DNA of 64,000 nt. It comes from Phyllobacteriaceae bacterium (GTDB lineage Bacteria; Pseudomonadota; Alphaproteobacteria; Rhizobiales; Rhizobiaceae). How positions within the stretch are numbered: position 1 is the first letter of the stretch; every line of letters begins with the position of its first letter. This document shows, piece by piece, positions 20,798 through 29,401 of this stretch. Where the stretch lies: positions 255,723 to 319,722 of the forward strand of contig PAPF01000009.1 in NCBI GenBank assembly GCA_002708825.1. Direction: 5' to 3'. Below the pieces are notes generated by a model that saw nothing but the letters and a program-made list of their open reading frames with translations, had not been told where the DNA came from and made no database searches. The position numbers and the translations under genes are program-made.

Positions 20798-20891
20798 CAC
20801 CCCCTGCCAAGAAACGGTCTCCGCATTCTGAACCGGACACATGCCCGTCCCGGTCCTGAACGAAACGGGGTCCGGCAGCGGTCCGGTCGGC

Positions 20892-21650
20892 TCAATGCGC
20901 GAAATTGTGCATGCCACCATCCACCGGGATCACATTCCCGGTGATGTAGCTTGCCAGCGGCGAAGCGAGGAAGGCGACCAGGTTGCCGATATCCTCCGGC
21001 TTGCCGAAATATCCGATCGGAATGTTCCGCTCGATGAAGGCCTGCCGCGCTTCCTCGGTCGGGTGCAGCCGGTTCAATATCTGCTCGCTCACGATCCGGC
21101 CCGGCGGGATGGTGTTGACGGTGATGCCCTCCGTGGCGATGTCGCAGGCCAGCCCCTTTGCCCAGAGATGAACCGCTGCCTTAGCCGCACTCGCCGCATT
21201 GACGCTGCGCGGTTCCATGGTGCCGCTCAGGTTGATGATCCGGCCCCACCGGGCGGCCCGCATGGCCGGCAACAGTTCCTGCGTCATCCGGCGGACAGCG
21301 GTGAAGTTCAGCGCGAAGGCCTCGTCCCAGTCTTCATCCGGGGCATCGACAGGCAAGGGCCTCGACCCGCCCGCGCAATTGACAAGGATCTGGATCGGAC
21401 CGACCGCCTCCTCCGCCTCGCGCGCGATCCTCGCGACGTCGGCCTTGTCGGTGATGTCTCCGGGGATCAGAACGAGGCGCCCGTGGCCGGCGGCGGCCAC
21501 CTTTTCGGCCAGGGCCTCCAGAAGATCCGCGCGCCGTGCGGTCGCGACAACGACCGCGCCTTCGCGTGCAAGGACTTCGACGATGCCCGCGCCGATGCCG
21601 GCGCTTGCGCCCGTTACCAGGGCGGTGCGTCCCTTGAGTTGCAGATCCAT
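20892..21650 (-). CDS. SDR-family oxidoreductase with the catalytic Tyr replaced by Ala
   Basis: A 252-residue short-chain dehydrogenase fold. The cofactor motif TGASAGIG (residue ~13), the VNCAGG segment and the C-terminal GNVIPVDGG are present, so nucleotide binding is likely. Counting from the conserved PPG segment, the position of the catalytic Tyr (YxxxK) holds Ala in the stretch ASAAKAAV; the Lys and the upstream Ser (NLSGTM) remain. Ordinary hydride-transfer chemistry is therefore doubtful, or another residue substitutes. The ATG at 21650 begins 4 bp after the acyl-CoA ligase stop, making it the third gene of the amidohydrolase-ligase-SDR unit. A specific substrate cannot be named. Confidence 0.85.
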   Translation of the reverse strand: MDLQLKGRTALVTGASAGIGAGIVEVLAREGAVVVATARRADLLEALAEKVAAAGHGRLVLIPGDITDKADVARIAREAEEAVGPIQILVNCAGGSRPLPVDAPDEDWDEAFALNFTAVRRMTQELLPAMRAARWGRIINLSGTMEPRSVNAASAAKAAVHLWAKGLACDIATEGITVNTIPPGRIVSEQILNRLHPTEEARQAFIERNIPIGYFGKPEDIGNLVAFLASPLASYITGNVIPVDGGMHNFAH

Positions 21651-21654
21651 CCGG

Positions 21655-23250
21655 TCAGGTCCTCTTGAAATAGTCGGCAAAGCGGTTCTTCTGAACCTTG
21701 CCGGTGGTGGTCAGGGGCAAGTCCTTCTCCTCGACGAAGCGATAGAGGCGCGGAACCTTGTAGGCGGCGAGTTCCTTGCGCATGGCCGCATCGAGGGTCT
21801 TTGTGAAGTCTTGGGGAACGGGCCCGCTCGGCACCACGACGGCGCCGATGATCTCGTCGCGAACCTCGTCCGGCACCCCGACGACGAAAGCGAGCTTGAC
21901 ACCTGGCTGGCTCATCAGCAGGTCCTCGACCTCGGCGGGCGACACGTTGATGCCGCCGGTCTTGATCATTTCCTTGATGCGTCCGCGGAAATAGAGGAAC
22001 CCTTCTTCGTCCACGAAACCGAAGTCGCCGGTGCGGAAATAGCCGTCCGGCGTGAACGCCTCGCGGTTCTTGTCCTCGTCCTTGTAGTATCCGATCGTGA
22101 CATAACGCTTGATCTGGATTTCCCCGATGCTGCCGCGCGGAAGCTCCTCATTCGTCTCCGGATCGGCGATGCGCTGGATGACGCCGTCGAGCGGCCTGCC
22201 GACAGAGGCATGGACCTTCTCGCGCGGATCGAGCTTGCCATCGCTGACATTGCAGTTTCCGTAACTCTCGGTCAGCCCGTAGATGTGGCAGATTTCCGTC
22301 GCGCCGAGTTCGACGATGCGCTTGAATTGTTCGACCGAACCCGTCGCACCGCCAGAGCGCAGGCAGGTGAGATCGCGCTTGGGCCGGTCAGGGTGTTCGT
22401 GCATCGCCTGCGCCATGTTGGGCGTTCCGTAGAACAGCGTGCACCGCTCCTCCTCGATGATGCGCAGCGCTTCGCCCGCATCGAAATGTTCCTGCAGCAC
22501 CACGCAGCCGCCATGGGTGAGCAGGTTGAACAGGGCGTTCTCGCAGCCCAGCCCCCAGTAGAGCGAAACAGCGAGCCATAGCCGGTCTTCATGGGTCACA
22601 TGCATCCGGTTGCCGAGATTCCACATGTTCTCGATCAGCGCATAGTGCTGGAGTTGGACGCCCTTGGGTGTGGAGGTCGAGCCGGATGTGTAGAGAAGAT
22701 ACGTCACGTCCTGCGGATCGATGGCGGCCGCCGCGTCGTCAAGGACCTTGTCCGGCACGTCGCGCCCCAGTTCCGGAATGGTCTCGAAGGCGATGCTGTC
22801 GCGATAGCCGCGCGAGCCGTGGTGGATCAGCGTCTTGAGCTTCGGCACCTGTTGCTCATGCGGTTCAAGTTCGCCCAGCATCGCCACGTAATCGTATTTC
22901 AGGAAGCTGTCGGCGAAGATCAGGGCGTCCGCATCCGAGTGCTTGAGGATATAGGCCAGTTCGCGCGTCGTGACCCAGGTGTTGACGGCGATCATCACCC
23001 CGCCAAGGCTGCAGATGGCGAGGTCGGCGATGATCCATTCGGGCTTGTTGCCCATCAGGATCGCAACGCGGCTCCCGCGGCCGATCCCCAGGGCGGAAAG
23101 ACCTTTCGCGAAGGCGCGCACGGTCTCCTGCAACGAGGAATAGGTGTAGCGCTGGCCTCCGCCGACAAGCACTTCACGGTCGCCGAAGCGTTCGGCCTGC
23201 TCCGCCAGCAGCGCGGGAATGGTCCGGCTTTGGGGCATTTGTAGTGTCAT
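21655..23250 (-). CDS. AMP-forming acyl-CoA synthetase (class I adenylate-forming enzyme)
   Basis: A 531-residue enzyme that adenylates a carboxylic acid and transfers it to CoA. All family motifs are visible: P-loop YTSGSTSTPKG (near residue 190), GLTESYG (~320), YFRTGDFG (~405), the hinge GRIKEMIKTGGINVSPAEVE (~425) and the C-terminal Lys motif TTTGKVQKNRF (~515). Its start overlaps the amidohydrolase stop by ATGA, so the two are translationally coupled. It probably activates an acid intermediate of the pathway encoded nearby; the acid is unknown. Confidence 0.94.
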   Translation of the reverse strand: MTLQMPQSRTIPALLAEQAERFGDREVLVGGGQRYTYSSLQETVRAFAKGLSALGIGRGSRVAILMGNKPEWIIADLAICSLGGVMIAVNTWVTTRELAYILKHSDADALIFADSFLKYDYVAMLGELEPHEQQVPKLKTLIHHGSRGYRDSIAFETIPELGRDVPDKVLDDAAAAIDPQDVTYLLYTSGSTSTPKGVQLQHYALIENMWNLGNRMHVTHEDRLWLAVSLYWGLGCENALFNLLTHGGCVVLQEHFDAGEALRIIEEERCTLFYGTPNMAQAMHEHPDRPKRDLTCLRSGGATGSVEQFKRIVELGATEICHIYGLTESYGNCNVSDGKLDPREKVHASVGRPLDGVIQRIADPETNEELPRGSIGEIQIKRYVTIGYYKDEDKNREAFTPDGYFRTGDFGFVDEEGFLYFRGRIKEMIKTGGINVSPAEVEDLLMSQPGVKLAFVVGVPDEVRDEIIGAVVVPSGPVPQDFTKTLDAAMRKELAAYKVPRLYRFVEEKDLPLTTTGKVQKNRFADYFKRT

Positions 23251-24221
23251 GTCCGATCAATCCCGTAAAAACGTGCGGCATTGCCGCCAGCAATCGCGGC
23301 GGCCTCGCCACTGGTGAATCCGTAGCCCCATTTCGCAGCCATCGCCGGGAGATTGCGAATGAACCCGGCCCAGTCGGGCAATGTCGAGCGGGAACCGGTG
23401 AACCGGGGGCCGGAAGCCTGGTCGGAGGCGAACAGGATGCGCTCGGCGCCGATCAGGCCACGCCATGTGGCAAGACGCGCGACCAGTTCGCCCTCGTCTT
23501 CCGTGAAGTGTTCGTTCCAGTTGGAAATGTCGATCACGCAATTGGGCAGGTCGGCGATCAGTTCGGCTGCCCGCTGCCACCAGTGCGGAAAGCCTGCATG
23601 GCACAGGATGATCTTGAGATCGGGCAGTTCCCGGGCCAGCCGGGCGACATGGACCGGATGAACCGGGTTGCCCTCCGAGAAATCGGTTCCCGCGAAATCC
23701 GTCCAGACCCCGGTCCGGGTATGGATCTGGACCGGCACGCCGAGATCGGCTGCCAGCTTCATCATCGGCCTGATCCCGTCATCGGCGGCGGAGAACCCGT
23801 CCGGCGTGATTTCGCCGATGCCGGCAAGGCCCTTGTTGACGATGGCGTCGCGGATGAGGTCGAGATGGTTGTCGCGGCGGAAGTCAACCGAGACATGGCA
23901 GTGAAGCCGTCCCGGATGCCGCTTCTGGAGGCCGGAATAGAACTCGATCTGCTCCTCCAGCGGCGTCGGCGGTTCCTCGCCGAAAACCGGCGCGCCGACA
24001 TCCAGCATCATGACCATGGTGGCGTCGATCCCGGCCGCATCCATGTTGGCGATGAAATCGTCCCCGTCCGGATCGACCAGCCCTTCGAGCAGTTTGGGCA
24101 TGATCATGTCGGGTGTGCGGGTGGCGTCCTTGGCTGCCCATCCCTCCGCGGCACGGCGGAAGAAGGCTGGCGGCAGGAAGCCCGCCCCCCAGATATGGGC
24201 ATGAGAATCGATTACTGGCAT
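23247..24221 (-). CDS. Amidohydrolase_2 family (ACMSD / decarboxylase-like) metal-dependent hydrolase
   Basis: A 324-residue TIM-barrel amidohydrolase of the PF04909 type, which includes aminocarboxymuconate-semialdehyde decarboxylase and gamma-resorcylate decarboxylase. The N-terminal HxH metal motif (DSHAHIWG, residues 5-12), a central His (LCHAGFPHWW, ~205) and a C-terminal Asp (FASDQASG, ~270) are visible. The start ATG at 24221 (MPVIDSHAH) fits the family; upstream in-frame codons read promoter DNA. It is the first gene of an operon with the ligase and SDR, and follows an ATAGC-type palindrome at 24305. Decarboxylase versus hydrolase cannot be decided here. Confidence 0.88.
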   Translation of the reverse strand: MPVIDSHAHIWGAGFLPPAFFRRAAEGWAAKDATRTPDMIMPKLLEGLVDPDGDDFIANMDAAGIDATMVMMLDVGAPVFGEEPPTPLEEQIEFYSGLQKRHPGRLHCHVSVDFRRDNHLDLIRDAIVNKGLAGIGEITPDGFSAADDGIRPMMKLAADLGVPVQIHTRTGVWTDFAGTDFSEGNPVHPVHVARLARELPDLKIILCHAGFPHWWQRAAELIADLPNCVIDISNWNEHFTEDEGELVARLATWRGLIGAERILFASDQASGPRFTGSRSTLPDWAGFIRNLPAMAAKWGYGFTSGEAAAIAGGNAARFYGIDRT

Positions 24222-24304
24222 TGCGGTCCCGCCTGCATTTCCGATCCCCGGATTTTTCGGGAAATGCACTGCGCTCGCAATGATCAATCGAGGAAATTTC
24301 CGGC

Positions 24305-24315
24305 ATAGCAGGTAT
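24305..24315. promoter_or_regulatory. ATAGC-N-GCTAT-like palindrome (candidate operator) before the amidohydrolase operon
   Basis: Reads ATAGCAGGTAT, a 10/11 match to ATAGCWGCTAT. It lies 84 bp upstream of the amidohydrolase start and just after the LysR gene. Related copies occur at 27787, 32444, 39224 and 45425. Function is inferred. Confidence 0.5.
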
Positions 24316-24341
24316 AGGACCGTGCATTCGCCGTCCGGTAG

Positions 24342-25373
24342 CTAGTGAACGCTTTCCTTGCCGGAGAGATTGCCCAGTGAGGCGCCATGCACGGCGTCTG
24401 AAAGCTTTGCCTCACGCGAAGCAGCGGGGAGCTTGGCCACACCGTCCGCGCCGATGCGCGGTATCCACATGCCTTCGGCGACAAGATCGCGGACAAGCTC
24501 CTTGACCGTTTGCGCAAGCGAACGGGTGGCGATCGTTGTGGGAAGTTGCGTGGATGTTGCAAGCACAAGCTGGCGGCTCATGCGTGGTTCGACAATGGGC
24601 ATGACGACGTGAGTGCCCGCGCGCACCTGCTTGATCACGCTGGCATAGGGAAGAATGCCGTATCCGACGCCGCGCTCCACGAGATCGAGGGTCGCCGACA
24701 GGCTGTCGATTTCGCATTCGACTTCCGGGATCACCTTGATCCTGCCAAGCAGCGTTTCCACAAGGTTGCGCAACCCGTGCGGATGCGAGGGCAGGATGAG
24801 CGGGAGTTCGCCGAGCATCGCGCCATGGATGGGCTTCTCGCGCAGCGATGCCGGGGTGTTGGCCGGACCGATGAGCAGGAGTTCCTCCTCGATCAGCGGC
24901 TGGGTCAGGAGGGTCGATGTCTTCGGCGCGTCGTAGAGTACGGCCACGTCGATGCGCCCCGTCGAAAGCCATTCGAGAACATGGCCGCTATAGCCTTCCT
25001 GTACCTTGAGCTTGACGCGCGGATAGTTCTCCCGGAACCGCTCGATGAGCGGCACGGAAAGGATGGCATTGGCCGTCGGCGGAAGCCCCAGGATCAGTTT
25101 CCCGCTCGGACTGGCCCGCATCGAGTCGATGTCGCTCGTGATTGCGCTGGCTTCGCTGAGGATCGCCCTGGCCCGTTCGAGAAGAAGCTCCCCTGCCTCG
25201 GTGAGCACAATGCCGCGGCCGTTGCGGTAGAGAAGCTCGATGCCAAGCTCCTCCTCCAGGCTGCGGATCTGCCGCGAAAGAACGGGTTGGGCAACCGACA
25301 GAACGACGGCAGCCTTCGAAAAGGCTCCGAGCTCGGTTACGGCGAGAAAATACTTGAGCTGCTTGATCTCCAC
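24342..25373 (-). CDS. LysR-family transcriptional regulator
   Basis: A 343-residue LysR regulator. The N-terminal winged helix reads KYFLAVTELGAFSKAAVVL then AQPVLSRQIRSLEEELG (residues ~6-45). The remaining ~250 residues form the periplasmic-binding-like effector domain. The GTG at 25373 is chosen because a GGAGG site lies 7 bases upstream and because it gives the usual (M)EIKQLKYF start. It sits between two catabolic operons on the same strand, so it probably controls the neighbouring genes. The inducer is unknown. The C-terminus is about 30 residues longer than a typical LysR. Confidence 0.93.
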   Translation of the reverse strand: MEIKQLKYFLAVTELGAFSKAAVVLSVAQPVLSRQIRSLEEELGIELLYRNGRGIVLTEAGELLLERARAILSEASAITSDIDSMRASPSGKLILGLPPTANAILSVPLIERFRENYPRVKLKVQEGYSGHVLEWLSTGRIDVAVLYDAPKTSTLLTQPLIEEELLLIGPANTPASLREKPIHGAMLGELPLILPSHPHGLRNLVETLLGRIKVIPEVECEIDSLSATLDLVERGVGYGILPYASVIKQVRAGTHVVMPIVEPRMSRQLVLATSTQLPTTIATRSLAQTVKELVRDLVAEGMWIPRIGADGVAKLPAASREAKLSDAVHGASLGNLSGKESVH

Positions 25374-25592
25374 GCTGCGATCCTCCCGACGCGCATGATT
25401 GCACTCCTTTTGCCGCGACACAATGTCTCACGCTCCCCAGCCAGACACTCGACGGCAAACCGCTGCCCGCTTTTCGTGCGGGTTCTTTGGATTGTTCTGA
25501 ATAAAAGCAAGAACCGGGCGACCGGACCAGCGTCCGGCATCCTCCACATGAGGCATATCAGTTAGACGGATCAAGGCCGGAACGAATGTCCC

Positions 25593-26384
25593 TCATTCGG
25601 ACGGTTCGAGATCGAGCCGCACCGCCCAGCCCTCCATGTTGTCGACCGCCGGATAGCGCTCGAAAACCTTGGGATCATGGCCCGGCACGATGTGTTTCAT
25701 CGAGGGCGCCAGGCGCTTGACCGTCCGGTAGCCTTCCAGAAGGTCGCCGAGATTCTCGAAAACGGCAAAGGCCCGGTCCGTCTCGATATGCTCGTAGTAA
25801 TGCGAGGCATCGCCGGCGAGGACCACCGGCCCGCGTTCGGTGTTGACGCGCACGATCTGCAGGCCCTTGGAATGCCCGCCTACCTTGTGCACGGTGATGC
25901 CCGGCGCCACCGTCGCCTCGCCATCATAGAACTCGACGCGGTTGGCGAAGACCTTGCGCACCATGGCGACCACATCCTCCTCCTCGAAGGGGTGGCGCAT
26001 GAGTTCATGGCACATGCAGGGCCCGGTGGCGAAGGCCATCTCGCAGGCCTGGACATGGTAGCGCGCGCGCGGCAGCAGGTCGTGATTGCCGGCGTGGTCG
26101 TAATGCATGTGGGTGATGATGACGTCCGAAACGGTATCGGGATCGACGCCCACGGCTTTCAGGCCGAGCCCGACAGGCTTGAGTGTCTGGCGCCCGCGCC
26201 GCGCGCCGACCTCCTCGCTGAAGCCGGTATCAACGAGGAAGGTGCGCTTGTCGTTCTGGATCACCCAGTTGAAATACTCGATCGGCATGGGGCCGTCATG
26301 GGGATCGCCACCGTGGAAGTTTTCCGGCCGGCGCCGGTCCGACCTGGCATAGCGAAGCATGATGATCCGGTATGTGTCGTCCAT
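25593..26384 (-). CDS. Metallo-beta-lactamase-fold lactonase-like hydrolase
   Basis: A 263-residue MBL-fold protein similar in length and layout to AttM/BlcC-type lactonases. The zinc motif THMHYDHAG lies near residue 105 (HxHxDH), the bridging Asp in LAGDASHYY near 190, and the last His in IVPGHDP near 235. The ATG at 26384 begins 2 bp after the upstream dehydrogenase stop, so it is the third gene of the CMD-dehydrogenase-MBL unit. Likely it opens a lactone or cleaves an ester or thioester in the pathway; the substrate is not known. Confidence 0.88.
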   Translation of the reverse strand: MDDTYRIIMLRYARSDRRRPENFHGGDPHDGPMPIEYFNWVIQNDKRTFLVDTGFSEEVGARRGRQTLKPVGLGLKAVGVDPDTVSDVIITHMHYDHAGNHDLLPRARYHVQACEMAFATGPCMCHELMRHPFEEEDVVAMVRKVFANRVEFYDGEATVAPGITVHKVGGHSKGLQIVRVNTERGPVVLAGDASHYYEHIETDRAFAVFENLGDLLEGYRTVKRLAPSMKHIVPGHDPKVFERYPAVDNMEGWAVRLDLEPSE

Positions 26385-26386
26385 CT

Positions 26387-27286
26387 TCAGTCCTTTTTCT
26401 CGCCGACCTGGACACCGGCCCACCGCTCCGGAACCTCGACGATCTGCGTGAAGTCGGACTGCGGGCCGATCTGGCTGTTGACCAGTTGCCAGAGCTGCTT
26501 GACCGAATTGCCGACCCACATCTGTACGCCGAGCGCCTCCGCCTCATCCATGCAAAGGCGCAAGTCCTTGTACATCAGCCCGGTCGCAAACCCGTAATCG
26601 AACTTGCGCGGAATGATCGCATTGGGAAACTTGTCCTGCGATGCGCTGTTGCGGCCGGAACCGACATTGATGACATCCACCGCGATGCCCGGATCGATCC
26701 CCGCCTTGACCGCCATGACAACGGCTTCCGAGGTCGCGGCCAGCGCGGTTGCCGACAACAGGTTGTTGACGAGTTTCATCGTCTGGCCGACGCCGGGCGT
26801 CTCGCCGATGAAGAACAGCTTGCCGATGTTCTTCAGCAGGGGCTCGACCTCGTCGTAATGGTGGCGCGGGCCCGAGACCATCACGGCCAGCGTTCCCTTC
26901 TCGGCCCCGGCCTTGCCGCCGGAAACCGGCGAATCCAGATGCGCGATCTGCTTCTCGCCCAGCTTGGCGGCGATGCGCACAGAGGTGGTTGCGCCCGTTG
27001 TCGAAAGATCGATGAAGCGGCGTACCTTGGCACCTTCCACGACGCCGCCCGGACCCGTGGCCACGGCCTCGACGATGGGCGGGGTGGGAAGGCTTGCGAA
27101 AACCGTCTCGGCGGAATCGGCGACCTCCTTCGGCGACGCGACCGCGCGGGCGCCGAGCTTGACGAAGGTCGCGCGGGCCTCCTCGCTCACATCGTGGACG
27201 ACCAGTTTGTTCCCGGCATCGATGAGCCTGCGCGCCATGGGCGCTCCCATGTTGCCAAGTCCGATAAAGCCGATTTCCTGGCTCAT
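26387..27286 (-). CDS. NAD(P)-dependent beta-hydroxyacid dehydrogenase (HIBADH family)
   Basis: A 299-residue member of the 3-hydroxyisobutyrate / tartronate-semialdehyde dehydrogenase family. Seen are the dinucleotide motif GFIGLGNMG (residues 6-14), the substrate loop DSPVSGGKAGAEKG (~120) and the catalytic Lys in GQTMKLVNN (~173). The start at 27286 has AAAGAG about 7 bases upstream; an ATG two codons earlier is also possible. It lies between the CMD-family gene and the MBL gene. It is expected to oxidise a beta-hydroxy acid to the semialdehyde. Confidence 0.9.
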   Translation of the reverse strand: MSQEIGFIGLGNMGAPMARRLIDAGNKLVVHDVSEEARATFVKLGARAVASPKEVADSAETVFASLPTPPIVEAVATGPGGVVEGAKVRRFIDLSTTGATTSVRIAAKLGEKQIAHLDSPVSGGKAGAEKGTLAVMVSGPRHHYDEVEPLLKNIGKLFFIGETPGVGQTMKLVNNLLSATALAATSEAVVMAVKAGIDPGIAVDVINVGSGRNSASQDKFPNAIIPRKFDYGFATGLMYKDLRLCMDEAEALGVQMWVGNSVKQLWQLVNSQIGPQSDFTQIVEVPERWAGVQVGEKKD

Positions 27287-27308
27287 GTTCATGCTCTTTG
27301 GCTGGAGG

Positions 27309-27692
27309 TCATTTCTTGGCGTCGATTTCGGCGAAGACCCGCCGTGCAATGCGGAAGGAATCGACCGCCGCCGGAACGCCGCAATAGATCGCGACCTGGA
27401 GGAACACCTCGCAGATCTCCTCGCGCGTCAGGCCGTTGTTGAGCGCGCCCTTGATATGGACCTCGATCTCGTGCGGACGGTTCAGCGCCGAGAGCATGCC
27501 CAGGTTGAGGAAACTGCGGGTCTTGCGGTCAAGGCCCGGACGTCCCCACACCGCACCCCAGCAATACTCGGTCACCAGTTCCTGCAGCGGCCGGTTGAAG
27601 TCGTCGGCGGTCTTGATCGCGTTGTCGACATAGTCCTTGCCCAGAACCGCGCTGCGGATGGCAAGTCCCTTGTCGTACATATCCTTGTCCAT
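27309..27692 (-). CDS. Carboxymuconolactone decarboxylase (CMD) family protein
   Basis: A 127-residue alpha-helical protein of the PF02627 family, which contains gamma-carboxymuconolactone decarboxylase. The motif EVHIKGALNNGLTREEI (from residue ~74) is typical. There is no AhpD-type CxxC, so a peroxidase role is unlikely. The ATG at 27692 has an AGGA site 6 bases upstream. It is the first gene of a three-gene unit whose upstream region carries a 20-bp perfect palindrome and an ATAGC-type site. The reaction is not certain because many family members are uncharacterised. Confidence 0.87.
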   Translation of the reverse strand: MDKDMYDKGLAIRSAVLGKDYVDNAIKTADDFNRPLQELVTEYCWGAVWGRPGLDRKTRSFLNLGMLSALNRPHEIEVHIKGALNNGLTREEICEVFLQVAIYCGVPAAVDSFRIARRVFAEIDAKK

Positions 27693-27768
27693 GCTTCCTG
27701 TCCTCATCGATTGGGCCCCCTGACCGGGGGCGGATACGCAACATTATGAACATGAGTGCGCAGCGATG

Positions 27769-27788
27769 ATGAGGGTGCGCACCCTCAT
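27769..27788. promoter_or_regulatory. 20-bp perfect palindrome upstream of the CMD operon
   Basis: A perfect inverted repeat without spacer centred on GTGCGCAC, lying 77 bp before the CMD start and 110 bp after the aldehyde dehydrogenase stop. No U-run follows on either strand, so an operator fits better than a terminator. Confidence 0.6.
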
Positions 27789-27797
27789 AGCTGCTAT
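27787..27797. promoter_or_regulatory. ATAGC-T-GCTAT palindrome (candidate operator) before the CMD operon
   Basis: A perfect 5+1+5 palindrome that abuts the 20-bp palindrome, sharing two bases with it. It is one of five related sites in the island promoters. Confidence 0.55.
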
Positions 27798-27897
27798 TCC
27801 TGCCGGCGGCGCATAGTCCTGCCCCGGCCGGATGCGTCCGGCCAAGCGCGCGCCCGGGTCAGCCGTACCGCACAACGCCGGACCGCCGCGCCACAGG

Positions 27898-29373
27898 TCA
27901 GCGGATCACGAACGGATTGCTGGCGCTTGTCTCCGTCGCGATCCAGACGGACTTGGTCTGGAGGAACTCGCGGATCGCGTCGATGCCGCTTTCCCGGCCG
28001 ATGCCGGAGCGCTTGTAGCCGCCGAAAGGCGAGGTGTAGCTGACCGCGCGATAGGTATTCACCCAGACGGTGCCGACTTCCAGTTTCTCCGACATCCGGA
28101 TCGCCCGGCCGATGTCGCTGGTCCAGACACCGGCGGCAAGGCCGAAGTCGATATCGTTGGCGATGCGCAGGGCGTCCTCCTCGTCATCGAACGAGATCAC
28201 CGCCAGGACAGGGCCGAACACCTCCTCCTGCGCGATGCGCATGTCGTTGCGCACATCGGTGAAGATCGTCGGCTCGACGAACTGCGACCCGCTGACGCCC
28301 GGCCCGGTATAGGGCTTGCCGCCCAGCACGCAGCGCGCGCCTTCGCCCTTGGCGATGGCGATATAGTCGAGAACCTTGTCGTATTGCGGCGGCGTGGTGA
28401 CCGGACCCACATTGGTCTCCGGGCTCATCGGATCGCCGATCCTCGCCGCGCCCGCCACCTCGACCAGCCGCTTGACGAAGGCGTCATGGATGGAGCGCTG
28501 CAGCAGCAGGCGCGAACCGGCGATGCAGGTCTGTCCGGAAGCGGCAAAGATGCCGGAGATGGCACCCATGACAGCGGCTTCGATATCGGCATCGTCAAAC
28601 ACGATGTTGGGCGACTTTCCACCCAGTTCCAGCGTGACATGCTTGAGATCGCGGGCTGCCGCCTCATAGATCTTCTGGCCGGAAAGGTCGGAACCGGTGA
28701 AGGCTATCTTGGCGATGTCCTTGTGGCCGACAAGGGCGGCGCCGACATCCTTGCCGAAGCCCGTGACCGTGTTCACGACACCCTTCGGGAAACCGGCCTG
28801 CGTGAACAGGTCCATGAATTCGAGCGTCGAGGCGGACGTGAACTCGGACGGCTTGATGACCGCCGTGTTGCCGGCCGCAAGCGCGGGTGCAAGCTTCCAG
28901 GCGAGCAGCAGGAGCGGCGAATTCCACGGCGTGATCATGGCGACGACGCCAAGCGGTTCGCGCCGTGTGAAATTGAAGATGTTCTTCTTGTCGGTCGGGA
29001 TGACCGTGCCTTCGATCTTGTCGGCCAGGCCCCCATAGTAGCGATACCACCCGGCAAGATAGTGGGTCTGGGTCGCCATCTCGGCCAGCAGCTTGCCATT
29101 GTCGCGCACCTCGATCTCGCCGAGACGGGCGGAATTCTCCTCGATGAGGTCGGCGAGCTTCATCATCAGCCGGCCGCGCGCCGAGGCGGACATCTCGCCC
29201 CATTCGCCACGCCGGGCCGCCTTGGCGGCCTTGACCGCACGGTCGACATCGTTCGCGCTGCCATGGGCGATATGCGCCCAGACCTCTCCGTTATAGGGGT
29301 TTTGCGTCTCGAACGTGCGTCCGCCCTCGGCATCACAATAGGCGCCGTCGATATACAGTCCGTAAGTCTTCAC
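27898..29373 (-). CDS. NAD(P)-dependent aldehyde dehydrogenase
   Basis: A 491-residue aldehyde dehydrogenase. Motifs seen: VVAMITPWNSPLLL (~150), the NAD-contact KPSEFTSAS (~178), FTGSDLSGQKI (~230), the general-base Glu in LELGGKSPN (~252) and the nucleophile Cys in ASGQTCIAGSR (~287). It oxidises an aldehyde, or an acyl-CoA-forming semialdehyde, to the acid. It is the third gene of the Mct-Mcd-ALDH unit, 28 bp after the acyl-CoA dehydrogenase. The specific aldehyde cannot be told from sequence. Confidence 0.95.
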   Translation of the reverse strand: MKTYGLYIDGAYCDAEGGRTFETQNPYNGEVWAHIAHGSANDVDRAVKAAKAARRGEWGEMSASARGRLMMKLADLIEENSARLGEIEVRDNGKLLAEMATQTHYLAGWYRYYGGLADKIEGTVIPTDKKNIFNFTRREPLGVVAMITPWNSPLLLLAWKLAPALAAGNTAVIKPSEFTSASTLEFMDLFTQAGFPKGVVNTVTGFGKDVGAALVGHKDIAKIAFTGSDLSGQKIYEAAARDLKHVTLELGGKSPNIVFDDADIEAAVMGAISGIFAASGQTCIAGSRLLLQRSIHDAFVKRLVEVAGAARIGDPMSPETNVGPVTTPPQYDKVLDYIAIAKGEGARCVLGGKPYTGPGVSGSQFVEPTIFTDVRNDMRIAQEEVFGPVLAVISFDDEEDALRIANDIDFGLAAGVWTSDIGRAIRMSEKLEVGTVWVNTYRAVSYTSPFGGYKRSGIGRESGIDAIREFLQTKSVWIATETSASNPFVIR

Positions 29374-29401
29374 CGTCTTCCTCCCTTGGCCGGCATGGGA
29401 T

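Noticed and set aside
25470..25500. CCCGC-N7-GCGGG hairpin near 25.48 kb
   Set aside because: The stem is only 5 bp and no transcript on the strand with the T-rich tail is expected, so a terminator call is not supported.
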